Below, one piece after another: positions 10,956 through 18,424 of a stretch of DNA of 43,200 nt. Within the stretch, counting starts at the first letter, position 1, and each line of letters starts with the position of its first letter. The stretch spans positions 1-43,200 of the forward strand of contig NZ_VCKX01000085.1 of the NCBI RefSeq assembly GCF_005889725.1. The letters run 5' to 3'. The translations under genes and the position numbers were made by a program. The stretch comes from Nonomuraea zeae. Lineage in GTDB: Bacteria > Actinomycetota > Actinomycetes > Streptosporangiales > Streptosporangiaceae. Under the pieces are notes generated by a model, which worked only from the letters and a program-made list of their open reading frames with translations, ran no database searches and was not told the origin of the DNA.

Positions 10956-11774
10956 ATGCGTATCCCCCGATCGGCGCTTATGGCGGGCGCCTTGGCGACC
11001 TCGCTCTTCGCCGGCATCCTTTCCGCCGGCACCGCCCAAGCGGCGACCGTCTCCGCCCCGGCGTTCAAGCCGGCCCTGACCAAGAACCCGCTCTACAAGA
11101 CGGGCAAGCTCGGTTACGAGACGTGCGAAGAGCCACAGGTTCAGAACGGGACCCTGGACGAGGCGAAGCTCTATTTCGAGTCCGTGCTGGCCTGCCTCGA
11201 CGAGGCGTGGGCGCCCAAGGTGAAGAAGGCGGGCTTCTCCTTCACCAAGCCCAAGTTCCGGGTGATCACCAAGCCCGACAAGAAGGGCAAGTGCGGCGGG
11301 TTCCCCGGGAGCGCGCAGGCGGTGTACTGCCGGCTGGACAAGACGATCACGTTCCTGCTCACGCCGGAGATCGTCGAGGAGCCGACTGACCTGCAGCTGA
11401 TGGCGACGCTCGCGCACGAGTACGGCCACCACCTCCAGCACCTCACGGGCATGTTCAAGGCCGTGGACACCCCGGCGAAGAAGACCGAGGCCCGCTACCT
11501 GGAGGAGAGCCGCCGCATCGAGCTGCAGGCCCAGTGCCTGTCCGGCGTGTTCATCGGCAGCATCTGGAACTCGCTCGGCCGCCCGGACAGCGACTTCAAG
11601 ATCCTGCTCAACTCCAAGCACGGCGTCGGCCTGTGGGCGATCGGGGTGAAGGACGCGGCCGACCACACGCACGCCACGAACGCCAGCAACAGCCGCTGGA
11701 TCAAGCGCGGCTTCGACACCAAGTCGGCGGGCGGCTGCAACACCTGGACCGCCTCGAAGTCCCAGGTGAACTGA
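10956..11774 (+). CDS. secreted neutral zinc metallopeptidase, paralogue 2
   Basis: 272 residues with a clear signal peptide (cleavage near AQAA, residue 30), then NPLYKTGKL and the same catalytic domain as its neighbours. Zinc motif HEYGHH at 154-159 and ELQAQC at 189-194: Glu189 is the expected third zinc ligand, but the acidic residue usual four positions later (E in paralogues 1 and 3, D in 4) is Gln193 here. In gluzincins that acidic residue supports a zinc-binding His, so activity may be altered. Six Cys are at the shared positions (TCEEP, ACLDEAW, KCGG, YCRLD, QCLSG, GCNTW). Likely leaderless transcript from the promoter at 10919-10947. No operon link is needed. Confidence 0.88.
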   Translation: MRIPRSALMAGALATSLFAGILSAGTAQAATVSAPAFKPALTKNPLYKTGKLGYETCEEPQVQNGTLDEAKLYFESVLACLDEAWAPKVKKAGFSFTKPKFRVITKPDKKGKCGGFPGSAQAVYCRLDKTITFLLTPEIVEEPTDLQLMATLAHEYGHHLQHLTGMFKAVDTPAKKTEARYLEESRRIELQAQCLSGVFIGSIWNSLGRPDSDFKILLNSKHGVGLWAIGVKDAADHTHATNASNSRWIKRGFDTKSAGGCNTWTASKSQVN

Positions 11775-11829
11775 GAAAGCCACCGCGACCTAGAACAAAA
11801 CCCCACCAAATACCCTAAGATCCGCGATC

Positions 11830-12579
11830 GTGCGCATATCCCTCATAGCGATAGCTGTGTGCATGGTCGCGGGTCTTCTCATTCCGGCGCCCGCCCGCGC
11901 GGCGATGCGTACCGCCCAGGCCGGGCTCTCCGGCGCCATGGGCGGGGACGTGGCCCCCGAGAGCTGCGGGATCCCCCGGATCCGCCTCGGGAGCGTCGCC
12001 TCGCTCAAGTCCTTCCACCGCGCGATGGCCGCGTGCGCCGACCGCTTCTGGGCCGCCAGGTTCGCGGCCGCCGGCCTGGCCTACAGCCCGCCCGAAGTCA
12101 CGGTCACGACCGGCACCGACTCGGTCTGCGGGAAGATCAACGGCAACGGCGCGCACTACTGTCCTGACCAGCACACGATCGTCATCCGCATCATGCGCCA
12201 GGACCTGCGCGACCCGTTCAGGATGAACATCGCCCACTCCGTCGCGCACGAGTGGGGGCACCACGTGCAGCAGCTCATCGGCGTGCTGGACGCGCAGAGC
12301 GCGCTCTTCCTGCCGGCCTCCGACAGCGCGCGGACCCTGCTGAGCCACCGCCTGGAGATGCAGGCCGAGTGCTTCGCCGGCGTCTTCTACAGCGCCGCGC
12401 TGGAGTCGATCGACCCCGGGATCGGGTGGCAGGAGTGGATCGACGCGGTGCGCGGGGCGGACGAGAGCAAGATCCACGGCAAGCCCCGCAATCTGGCCTA
12501 CTGGCAGGACCGCGGCTACCGCGGCGGCGCCACCGGCTTCTGCAACACCTGGACGGCGGGAAAGTCGAGGATCGCCTAG
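11830..12579 (+). CDS. secreted neutral zinc metallopeptidase, paralogue 3
   Basis: 249 residues; signal peptide to about ARAA (residue 25), no NPLY segment, catalytic domain with HEWGHH at 140-145 and EMQAEC at 176-181. The six shared Cys are present (SCGIP, ACADRFW, VCGK, YCPD, ECFAG, FCNTW). Start GTG 11830 is supported by the signal peptide beginning directly there and by TAAGAT at 11816-11821, 8 nt upstream, with no Shine-Dalgarno, suggesting a leaderless mRNA. It ends 4 bp before the stop of the convergent ROK gene. Same family as paralogues 1, 2 and 4; target proteins unknown. Confidence 0.87.
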   Translation: MRISLIAIAVCMVAGLLIPAPARAAMRTAQAGLSGAMGGDVAPESCGIPRIRLGSVASLKSFHRAMAACADRFWAARFAAAGLAYSPPEVTVTTGTDSVCGKINGNGAHYCPDQHTIVIRIMRQDLRDPFRMNIAHSVAHEWGHHVQQLIGVLDAQSALFLPASDSARTLLSHRLEMQAECFAGVFYSAALESIDPGIGWQEWIDAVRGADESKIHGKPRNLAYWQDRGYRGGATGFCNTWTAGKSRIA

Positions 12580-12583
12580 AGGC

Positions 12584-13789
12584 TCAGGCGTTGGCCCTGG
12601 CCAGGACCTCAAGAGGGTCGGCGAGCACGTGGGCGAAGGCCAGCTCGGCCGCGCCCACCAGCGTGGCGGCGTCCCCGAGCGCGGAGGTGCGCAGCCGCAG
12701 CCGCTCCCGCTGCGGCGCCATCGCGCTCAAGGCGAGCTGCGTGCGCACCTGCGCCGCGGAGCCGAGATAGATCTCCCTCAGCATTCCGCCGAAGATCACC
12801 ATCTCCGGGTTGAAGATGTTCACCAGGTTCGCGACGCCGAGCCCGAGCCAGTCGCCGACCCGGCTGAGCGCCTCCTGCGCCAGGATGTCCCCCCGGTCGG
12901 CGGCCTCCACCACGGCCCGCACCGCGTCCCTGCCGTGCTGCCCGGCGCCGAAGCGCCCGGCCGACTCCAGCAGCGCCCGCTCCCCCACCTCCGCCTCCAG
13001 GCAGCCGTGCGAGCCGCAACCGCAGGCCCGGCCGCCCGGGTTGACGACCATGTGGCCGACCTCGCCCCCGTAGCCGTCGTGGCCGCCGAGCAGATGGCCG
13101 CCCGCGATGATCCCGCCGCCGATGCCGACGTCACCGTGCAGGTAGATGAGGTCCCTGACGCCCGCGCCGACGCCGCGGCTGTGCTCGGCGAGCGCGGCCA
13201 GGTTGGCGTCGTTGCCCACGCTGACCGGCAGGCCCAAGGCCAGCCTGCGGCCCAGCTCCTCGCCGAACGGCACATCTTCGGCCTTCAGGTTGGGGCCGAA
13301 CCGGACCACGCCGTCGGCCTTGCGCACGCCTCCCGACACGGCCGCCGCCGCACCCACGCAGACGGTGTCGGCCCGCGTCTTGCGCCGCATCTGCCTGGCG
13401 AACCCGGCCAGCACCCCGGCCAGCTCCTCCAGCTCGAACGTGCCGCGCTCGCGCACGGTCTCGCGGCGGTCGAGTATCGCGCCGCCCAGCCCGACGCGGG
13501 CCACCGCGAGCCGGTCGGGGCTCACGTCGAACGCGAACACGTAGACCCGCGCCGACTCGGGCCGCACGACCAGCGAGGGCCGCCCGGCCCGGCCCGTCTC
13601 GCGCGGCAGCTCCTCCCGCACCAGCCCCGCGGCGGTGAGGTCGGAGGTCAGGGCCATGATCGTGCTGCGGTTGAGCCCCATCTTCGTGGTCAGCTCCGCA
13701 CGCGAGATCGGCCCGCCCAGGTGGACATGCCGGAGCAGCGCGCCGAGGTTGTGGCGTCTGATGTCCTCTTGTGAGGGGCCGGCACGCAT
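12584..13789 (-). CDS. ROK family transcriptional regulator, probable xylFGH regulator (Rok7B7-like)
   Basis: 401 residues: an N-terminal winged helix (ISRAELTTKMGLNRSTIMAL, near residues 28-47) followed by a ROK sugar-kinase-like domain with GNDANLAALAE, DVGIGGGIIAGG and the zinc motif CGCGSHGCLE. Such proteins (NagC, Mlc, XylR type) repress sugar genes until a sugar or sugar phosphate binds. It is the last gene of the xylF-xylG-xylH-rok operon, starting 35 bp after xylH. In Streptomyces coelicolor, as I recall, rok7B7 lies next to xylFGH and controls it; position and architecture here agree. Start ATG 13789 has AAGGA upstream; a GTG at about 13828, overlapping the xylH stop, is less likely. 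Candidate operators are at 17057-17071 and 17120-17135. Confidence 0.9.
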   Translation of the reverse strand: MRAGPSQEDIRRHNLGALLRHVHLGGPISRAELTTKMGLNRSTIMALTSDLTAAGLVREELPRETGRAGRPSLVVRPESARVYVFAFDVSPDRLAVARVGLGGAILDRRETVRERGTFELEELAGVLAGFARQMRRKTRADTVCVGAAAAVSGGVRKADGVVRFGPNLKAEDVPFGEELGRRLALGLPVSVGNDANLAALAEHSRGVGAGVRDLIYLHGDVGIGGGIIAGGHLLGGHDGYGGEVGHMVVNPGGRACGCGSHGCLEAEVGERALLESAGRFGAGQHGRDAVRAVVEAADRGDILAQEALSRVGDWLGLGVANLVNIFNPEMVIFGGMLREIYLGSAAQVRTQLALSAMAPQRERLRLRTSALGDAATLVGAAELAFAHVLADPLEVLARANA

Positions 13790-13824
13790 GGTCTGGGGAT
13801 CCTTCAGGGGCTGCGAGTCGCTGA

Positions 13825-15087
13825 TCACCTTAGACCAGCGGCCGCCGCCCGCTTGCGCGCCAGGGCGTCGACACCCGCGGCGAGCAACAGCACAGACCCG
13901 GTGACCAGGTATTTCACGCTGGCACCGTACCCCATGAGGCCCATGCCGTTCTCGATCACGGCCACCACGGCGCCGCCGAGCACGGCGTCCAGCACCCTTC
14001 CCTTCCCGCCGAACAGGCTCGTGCCGCCGATGACCGCCGCGCCCACCGCGTACAGCAGGACGGAGCTGCCGCCCGTGTTCGGGTCGACGGAGCTGGCCCT
14101 GGACGCGGCCACGATCCCGCCGACCGCGGCCATCGAGGAGCAGATCACGAACGCGCTGATCCTGAGCCGGTCCACCGCGATGCCGGCCCTGCGCGCGGCC
14201 TCCGCGTTGCCGCCGACCGCGTACAGATGCCGTCCGAACGCGGTACGCCGCAGCACCAGCGTCCACACGACCAGCAGCACCAGGATGACGGGGACCACGA
14301 TCGGCACGCCGGTGAGCGAGACGAGCGCAGCGTTGCGGCTGCGCTCCAGGTTCAGCACGAAGACGGCGATGCCCGCGAGGAGCGCCAGCGCGCCGACCCG
14401 GAAGGCGATCAGCGACAGCGGGTCCGCGGTCAGGCCGCGCTTGGAGCGGTTCCTGGCCCGCAGGAGCTGCACGCCCGCGTAGACGGCCACGCTCGCGGCG
14501 TAGAGCGCCCAGCCGAGCCAGCCCGGCAGGTTCTTGTTCGCGATCGCGACGATCACGCTGTCCCTGATGGAGATGTTCGTGCCTTCGTCCACCAGCACGA
14601 GGACCAGGCCCTGGAAGGCGAGGAAGGCGGCCAGCGTCACGACGAACGACGGGATGCCCACCTTGGCCACCAGCGTGCCGAGCACGGTGCCGATGACCAC
14701 GCCGGTGAGGATGGCGGCCACGACGCACACGTACCAGGGCAGGCCGGCGCTGGTCAGCGTGACGGCGAGGACGGCCGCGCACACGCCGCTGGCGAAACCC
14801 GCGGACAGGTCGATCTCGCCGAGCAGCAGGACGAACACCAGGCCCATCGCGATGAGCGTGACGGCCGCGCCCTGGGTGAACAGGTTGGCGAAGTTGCCGG
14901 CGGTGAGGAAGGAGTCTCGCGCCGAGGCGAAGACCCCGCACAGCACGACCAGGCCGAGCACGGCGGGCAGCGCGCCCATGTCGCCGCCGCGCACGCGCTG
15001 GAGGTAGGCGACGAAGCTGTTCTTGATCGACGGGGCCTGCGTCGCGGCGACGATGGCCTCGCCGGGGAGTTCTTTGACCTTGCTCAT
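13825..15087 (-). CDS. xylH: xylose-type sugar ABC transporter permease
   Basis: 420 residues with about 10 to 12 membrane segments, the BPD_transp_2 permease fold of ribose/xylose importers (for example AVTLIAMGLVFVLLLGEIDLSAGF and FGRHLYAVGGNAEAARRAGI, the segment that contacts the ATPase, and GAAVIGGTSLFGGKGRVLDAVLGG). ATG 15087 overlaps the stop of the upstream ATPase gene by 4 bp (ATGA), so translation is coupled. Single permease, working presumably as a homodimer with the ATPase and lipoprotein of this operon. Sugar identity (xylose) is inferred from operon resemblance to streptomycete xylFGH. Confidence 0.9.
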   Translation of the reverse strand: MSKVKELPGEAIVAATQAPSIKNSFVAYLQRVRGGDMGALPAVLGLVVLCGVFASARDSFLTAGNFANLFTQGAAVTLIAMGLVFVLLLGEIDLSAGFASGVCAAVLAVTLTSAGLPWYVCVVAAILTGVVIGTVLGTLVAKVGIPSFVVTLAAFLAFQGLVLVLVDEGTNISIRDSVIVAIANKNLPGWLGWALYAASVAVYAGVQLLRARNRSKRGLTADPLSLIAFRVGALALLAGIAVFVLNLERSRNAALVSLTGVPIVVPVILVLLVVWTLVLRRTAFGRHLYAVGGNAEAARRAGIAVDRLRISAFVICSSMAAVGGIVAASRASSVDPNTGGSSVLLYAVGAAVIGGTSLFGGKGRVLDAVLGGAVVAVIENGMGLMGYGASVKYLVTGSVLLLAAGVDALARKRAAAAGLR

Positions 15088-15848
15088 GGGGTGACCCCGT
15101 TCTTGAGGCCGAGATCACCGCTGCGGCCTGAGGTGATCAGTTCGACGACCTGGGCGTGCGTCACCTCGGAGGTCCTGACCTGGGCGGCCATCCTGCCGAG
15201 GTAGAGCGCCGCGATCCGGTCGGAGACGGCGAACACGTCGTTCATGTTGTGCGAGATGAGCACGACGGCCAGCCCCGTGTCGGCCAGCCTGCGCACCAGC
15301 TCCAGCACCTGCGCGGTCTGGGCCACGCCCAGGGCCGCGGTCGGCTCGTCGAGGATGACGACCTTGCTGTTCCACAGGACGGCCTTGGCGATGGCGACGG
15401 TCTGCCGCTGGCCGCCGGACAGGCTGGAGACCTGCTGCCTGATGGACTTGACCGTACGCACGGACAGGCTGCTGAGCGTCTGCTCGGCCAGCTCCTCCAT
15501 GCTGTCCTCGTCGAGCAGGAACCCGCTCTTGCGCTCTCTGCCGAGGAACATGTTCTGGACGATGTCGAGGTTGTCGCACAAGGCGAGGTCCTGGTAGACG
15601 ATCTCGATGCCGAGCTCGCCCGCGTCGCGGGGACTGTGCACGGTGACCTGGCGGCCGTCGAAGAAGATCTCCCCCGAGTCGATCGGGTAGATGCCGCCGA
15701 CGCACTTGACCAGCGTCGACTTCCCGGCGCCGTTGTCGCCGACGAGCGCCGTGACCTCGCCGGGGTAGGCGGCGAACTCGACGTCGTGCAGGACCTTCAC
15801 CGGACCGAAGCTCTTGTCGATCCCGCGCACTTCAAGGAGGGGGGTCAT
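15084..15848 (-). CDS. xylG: xylose-type sugar ABC transporter ATP-binding protein
   Basis: 254 residues, one ABC domain only (many sugar ABC proteins of this class, such as E. coli XylG, have two; the single-domain form is common in actinobacteria). Walker A GDNGAGKST, Q-loop IVYQDLALCDNLD, signature LSGGQRQTVAIAKAV, Walker B VVILDEPTAALG and switch His in LISHNMNDVF are intact. Energises sugar uptake at the inner face of the membrane. Start ATG 15848 has TTAGGGAG just upstream; longer in-frame starts add only a low-complexity leader. A 12-bp intercistronic hairpin separates it from xylF, and it overlaps xylH by 4 bp. Confidence 0.92.
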   Translation of the reverse strand: MTPLLEVRGIDKSFGPVKVLHDVEFAAYPGEVTALVGDNGAGKSTLVKCVGGIYPIDSGEIFFDGRQVTVHSPRDAGELGIEIVYQDLALCDNLDIVQNMFLGRERKSGFLLDEDSMEELAEQTLSSLSVRTVKSIRQQVSSLSGGQRQTVAIAKAVLWNSKVVILDEPTAALGVAQTAQVLELVRRLADTGLAVVLISHNMNDVFAVSDRIAALYLGRMAAQVRTSEVTHAQVVELITSGRSGDLGLKNGVTP

Positions 15849-15861
15849 GAGGCTCCCTAAG

Positions 15862-15888
15862 GGGGGTGCGGCCGGTGGCCGCACCCCC
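15862..15888 (-). terminator. intercistronic hairpin between xylF and xylG
   Basis: Perfect 12-bp stem (GGGGGTGCGGCC / GGCCGCACCCCC) with a 3-nt loop in the 60-bp gap after xylF. Its position just after the binding-protein gene suggests partial termination or mRNA 3' protection that lets xylF be made in excess over xylGH; this role is inference. Confidence 0.7.
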
Positions 15889-15908
15889 TCGGTTCTTGGG
15901 GCTAGGTG

Positions 15909-17018
15909 CTATTGGATTCCTGCCTCGGTGCACTTGGCGGCGAAGTCACCAGTGCACAGCTCCTCCTTGGTCACGTAACCGTCGGCCACCACGTCCTTGA
16001 CGTTGTCCAGGTAGATGGCCTGCGGCTCCAGCAGCTCGGAGGGCACGTCCTGACCGCTCTCCGGGTCCTTGACGCTGCCGCTCGCCGTGGGCTTCTCGCC
16101 CTTGGCCAGCGCCACCGCGAGCTTGGCCGCGGCGTCGGCCTCCTTCTTGACCGCCTTGTACACGGTCATGCACTGGTCGCCGGACAGGATGTTCTGCAGG
16201 CCCTGGACGGTGGCGTCCTGGCCGGTGACCGGCACCTTGCCGTTGAGGTTGTTCTTCTTCAGCACGGTGATGGCGGCGTTGCCGAGGCCGTCGTTGGCGG
16301 CCAGCACGCCGGCGATCTTCGGCTGCTGGGTCAGCATCTGCTCGAAGATGGTGCCGGCCTGGGTGTTGTCCCAGTCGGGCACGGCCTGGTCAGGGCCCTT
16401 GACGTATTCGCCGGCGTCGAACTTGGGCTTGAGCACCCCGTCGTAGCCGCTCTTGAACAGCGTGGCGTTGTTGTCCGTCGGCGAGCCGTTCAGGTAGGCC
16501 ACGATCGGCTTCGAGGCCTTCTTGTCGGTCAGGCACTTGCTCAGGCCCTCGCCTTGGAGCGTGCCCACCTTGGTGTTGTCGAAGCTGACGTAGTAGGCGG
16601 CGCCGCCGCCCAGCGTCAGCCGGTCGTAGTCGATGGTGGCCACGCCCTGGGACTTGGCCTTGTCGATGACCGTCTTGCCGGTGCCGCTGTCCAGGTTGAC
16701 GATCATCAGAACGGTGGCCCCGTTCGTGATCATCTGGTCGGCGATGGTCTGGAACGCCGTCTTGTCGTTCTGGGCGTTCTGGATGTCGTACTGGACGCCG
16801 GCCGCCTTGAATGCCTCTTCAAGGTATTTACGGTCCGCCGTCTCCCACCGGGCCGAGGACTTGCTGTCCGGCAGGATGACACCGATCTTGCCCGTCTTGG
16901 CGGACGCCGAGGCCGACGAGGTCGACGTGGTGGTCTGACCGCTGTCGCCCCCGCAGGCGGTGAGACCGAGGGCGAGTGCGGCTGCCGCGGCGGTCAGGCT
17001 GAGGATCCCCTTGCGCAT
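15909..17018 (-). CDS. xylF: xylose-type sugar-binding lipoprotein
   Basis: 369 residues. Lipoprotein signal with lipobox LTACGG (Cys about residue 22), then a periplasmic-binding-protein type 1 fold: KIGVILPDSKSSARWETADR, DKTAFQTIADQMITNGATVL, GVATIDYDRLTLGG, and VTGQDATVQGLQNILSGDQCMTVY, close to XylF and ChvE. It captures the sugar outside the membrane for XylH/XylG. ATG 17018 is preceded by AAAGGA at 9 nt. It is the first gene of the operon; a TTCCAA-N17-TACGTT promoter can be read upstream, with an inverted repeat over its -10 region. Confidence 0.93.
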   Translation of the reverse strand: MRKGILSLTAAAAALALGLTACGGDSGQTTTSTSSASASAKTGKIGVILPDSKSSARWETADRKYLEEAFKAAGVQYDIQNAQNDKTAFQTIADQMITNGATVLMIVNLDSGTGKTVIDKAKSQGVATIDYDRLTLGGGAAYYVSFDNTKVGTLQGEGLSKCLTDKKASKPIVAYLNGSPTDNNATLFKSGYDGVLKPKFDAGEYVKGPDQAVPDWDNTQAGTIFEQMLTQQPKIAGVLAANDGLGNAAITVLKKNNLNGKVPVTGQDATVQGLQNILSGDQCMTVYKAVKKEADAAAKLAVALAKGEKPTASGSVKDPESGQDVPSELLEPQAIYLDNVKDVVADGYVTKEELCTGDFAAKCTEAGIQ

Positions 17019-17056
17019 AGTGCAGGGTCCTTTCTTCCGGAGGGGCCCGGATGAAT

Positions 17057-17071
17057 GTTGTTTGCGGCAAC
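17057..17071 (-). promoter_or_regulatory. candidate ROK operator 1 over the xylF promoter -10
   Basis: Inverted repeat GTTG-N7-CAAC (plus-strand core TTGTTTGCGGCAAC). On the minus strand it overlaps TACGTT, the -10 of a TTCCAA-N17-TACGTT promoter, 38 bp upstream of xylF. It resembles the second site at 17120-17135; both share TTGTTT-SSGG-YAAC. Binding by the operon's ROK protein is inferred. Confidence 0.55.
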
Positions 17072-17119
17072 GTATTCCGGGATGGCCTGCTTTGGAAGAC
17101 CCTGCAGCCCAGGAGTTTG

Positions 17120-17135
17120 TTGTTTCGGGTAACAA
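17120..17135 (-). promoter_or_regulatory. candidate ROK operator 2 upstream of xylF
   Basis: Perfect inverted repeat TTGTT-N6-AACAA, about 100 bp before the xylF start. Its core matches the site over the promoter and it has the T/A-rich symmetrical form seen for NagC/Mlc-type ROK operators. Confidence 0.55.
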
Positions 17136-17233
17136 TCCAGAAACGCCAGCTCAATCTCCCCGACTCCGAACCCGGTGCGCCCGAGGCCCCGGACTCGATG
17201 GATGGCTGCAGGCGAGCCCCGCCGGCGAACGGC

Positions 17234-18271
17234 TCAGGTGGTCAGCTTCGCGAGCTCCGCCATCTCCGTCGGCGGATCGATCACCGGCTGGATGACGATC
17301 TCGCTGACCCCGGCTCGTTCCAGGGTGGCGATGCGGGCGAGAAGGTCGTCTCGCGTTCCGACCAGGGTCAGCGCGTCGATCAGCGACGGCAGGATCAGGT
17401 CCCGGTCTGCCGGCGCGATGCGCCCCAGATAGTGGGGGTAGAGGGCGGTGTGCCGGTCCGGCGCGACGGTCGTGATGCCCCGCCGGTCAAGGAGTGACCG
17501 CACCGCGTCGCGTTCCGCACCGCCGAGCCTTCCGGCGAACGCGGGCGCGTCCGCGGCGAAGGTCAACAGCGACATGACGATGTGCCCCGTCGCGTCCCGG
17601 ACCGCGTCGCCGTAGGGGTCCTCGCCCTCGTCGAGCACGTGCAGCGAGGTCATGACGCAGGAGTCGGCGTCACCGGGCGCGCCCGCGGCCTGCCGGCGCG
17701 CGTGGTGCAACGCGCTCCAGGCCGCGGGATCCAGGAGACCGAAGGAGATGATGCCGGTGCCGCGACGGCCGGCGACGGCGGCGGCCTTCAGGCCGGTCGC
17801 GGCCACCAGGAACTCGATGGGGTCGCTGGTGTTCACGTGCTGCCCGGCGTGCAGGAGCCGGATGTCGCCGACCCGGTCACCCTCGCGGTACTCCACCGTG
17901 CCTCCGGCGCACAACCCCTGCAGCCCGGCGGTGAACCTCTCTAGTTCGGCCGTGGTGGCCGGCGGCATTCCCAGGGTGCGCCGGGCGGTGTTGCCGGTGC
18001 CGACGCCGCAGATGATCCGGCCCGGCGCCAGCGCGTTGAGGCTGGCGAACGCGCTCGCCGCGGCCGGCAACGACCGCAACGCCGGCGAGGTCACGCCGAC
18101 GCCGAGCTTGATCCGGCTGGTGACCTTCGCGCACAAGGCCAGCGCCACGAACGGATCGCCGTGAAGCATGGGCGTGTCATAGACCCAGAAGCTGCTGAAG
18201 CCCAGTGCCTCGGCCTTCGCGGCCAGCTCCTCCACGCCGGGTCGTGCCGTGACCACGATGCCTTTGCGCAT
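17234..18271 (-). CDS. LLM-class (luciferase-like) flavin or F420-dependent oxidoreductase
   Basis: 345 residues, TIM-barrel luciferase-like fold. Seen: EELAAKAEALGFSSFWVYDTP, IKLGVGVTSPALRSLPAAA, GRIICGVGTGNTARRTLGM, and C-terminal LVGTRDDLLARIATLERAGV followed by IVIQPV, all typical of the family. The group includes F420-dependent reductases and FMNH2 monooxygenases; in actinobacteria F420 is common, but the cofactor cannot be fixed here. GGAGG lies 4 nt before ATG 18271. It is the distal gene of a minus-strand trio with the winged-helix protein and LysR; a TTCGGC-GAA-GCCGAA hairpin at 18331-18345 lies in the 153-bp gap upstream. It may supply an oxidative step to the divergent catabolic operon; this is inference. 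Confidence 0.85.
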   Translation of the reverse strand: MRKGIVVTARPGVEELAAKAEALGFSSFWVYDTPMLHGDPFVALALCAKVTSRIKLGVGVTSPALRSLPAAASAFASLNALAPGRIICGVGTGNTARRTLGMPPATTAELERFTAGLQGLCAGGTVEYREGDRVGDIRLLHAGQHVNTSDPIEFLVAATGLKAAAVAGRRGTGIISFGLLDPAAWSALHHARRQAAGAPGDADSCVMTSLHVLDEGEDPYGDAVRDATGHIVMSLLTFAADAPAFAGRLGGAERDAVRSLLDRRGITTVAPDRHTALYPHYLGRIAPADRDLILPSLIDALTLVGTRDDLLARIATLERAGVSEIVIQPVIDPPTEMAELAKLTT

Positions 18272-18424
18272 GATGCCTCCGCCGGGTGATGGACGTTCAG
18301 GGCTGTGGATCCCTGGACAGCGATGGCCGGTTCGGCGAAGCCGAAGGGATCCGGTCCGGCCGCGGCCGCCCTGACCGGTCCGGTTCGCGCCGGCCGGCGT
18401 CGATGCGGCCGCCCGGGGCCAGGC

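Noticed and set aside
18331..18345. TTCGGC-GAA-GCCGAA hairpin as terminator after the HTH_42 gene
   Set aside because: Stem of only six pairs, no T-run and about 80 bp past the stop; too weak to list as a terminator.
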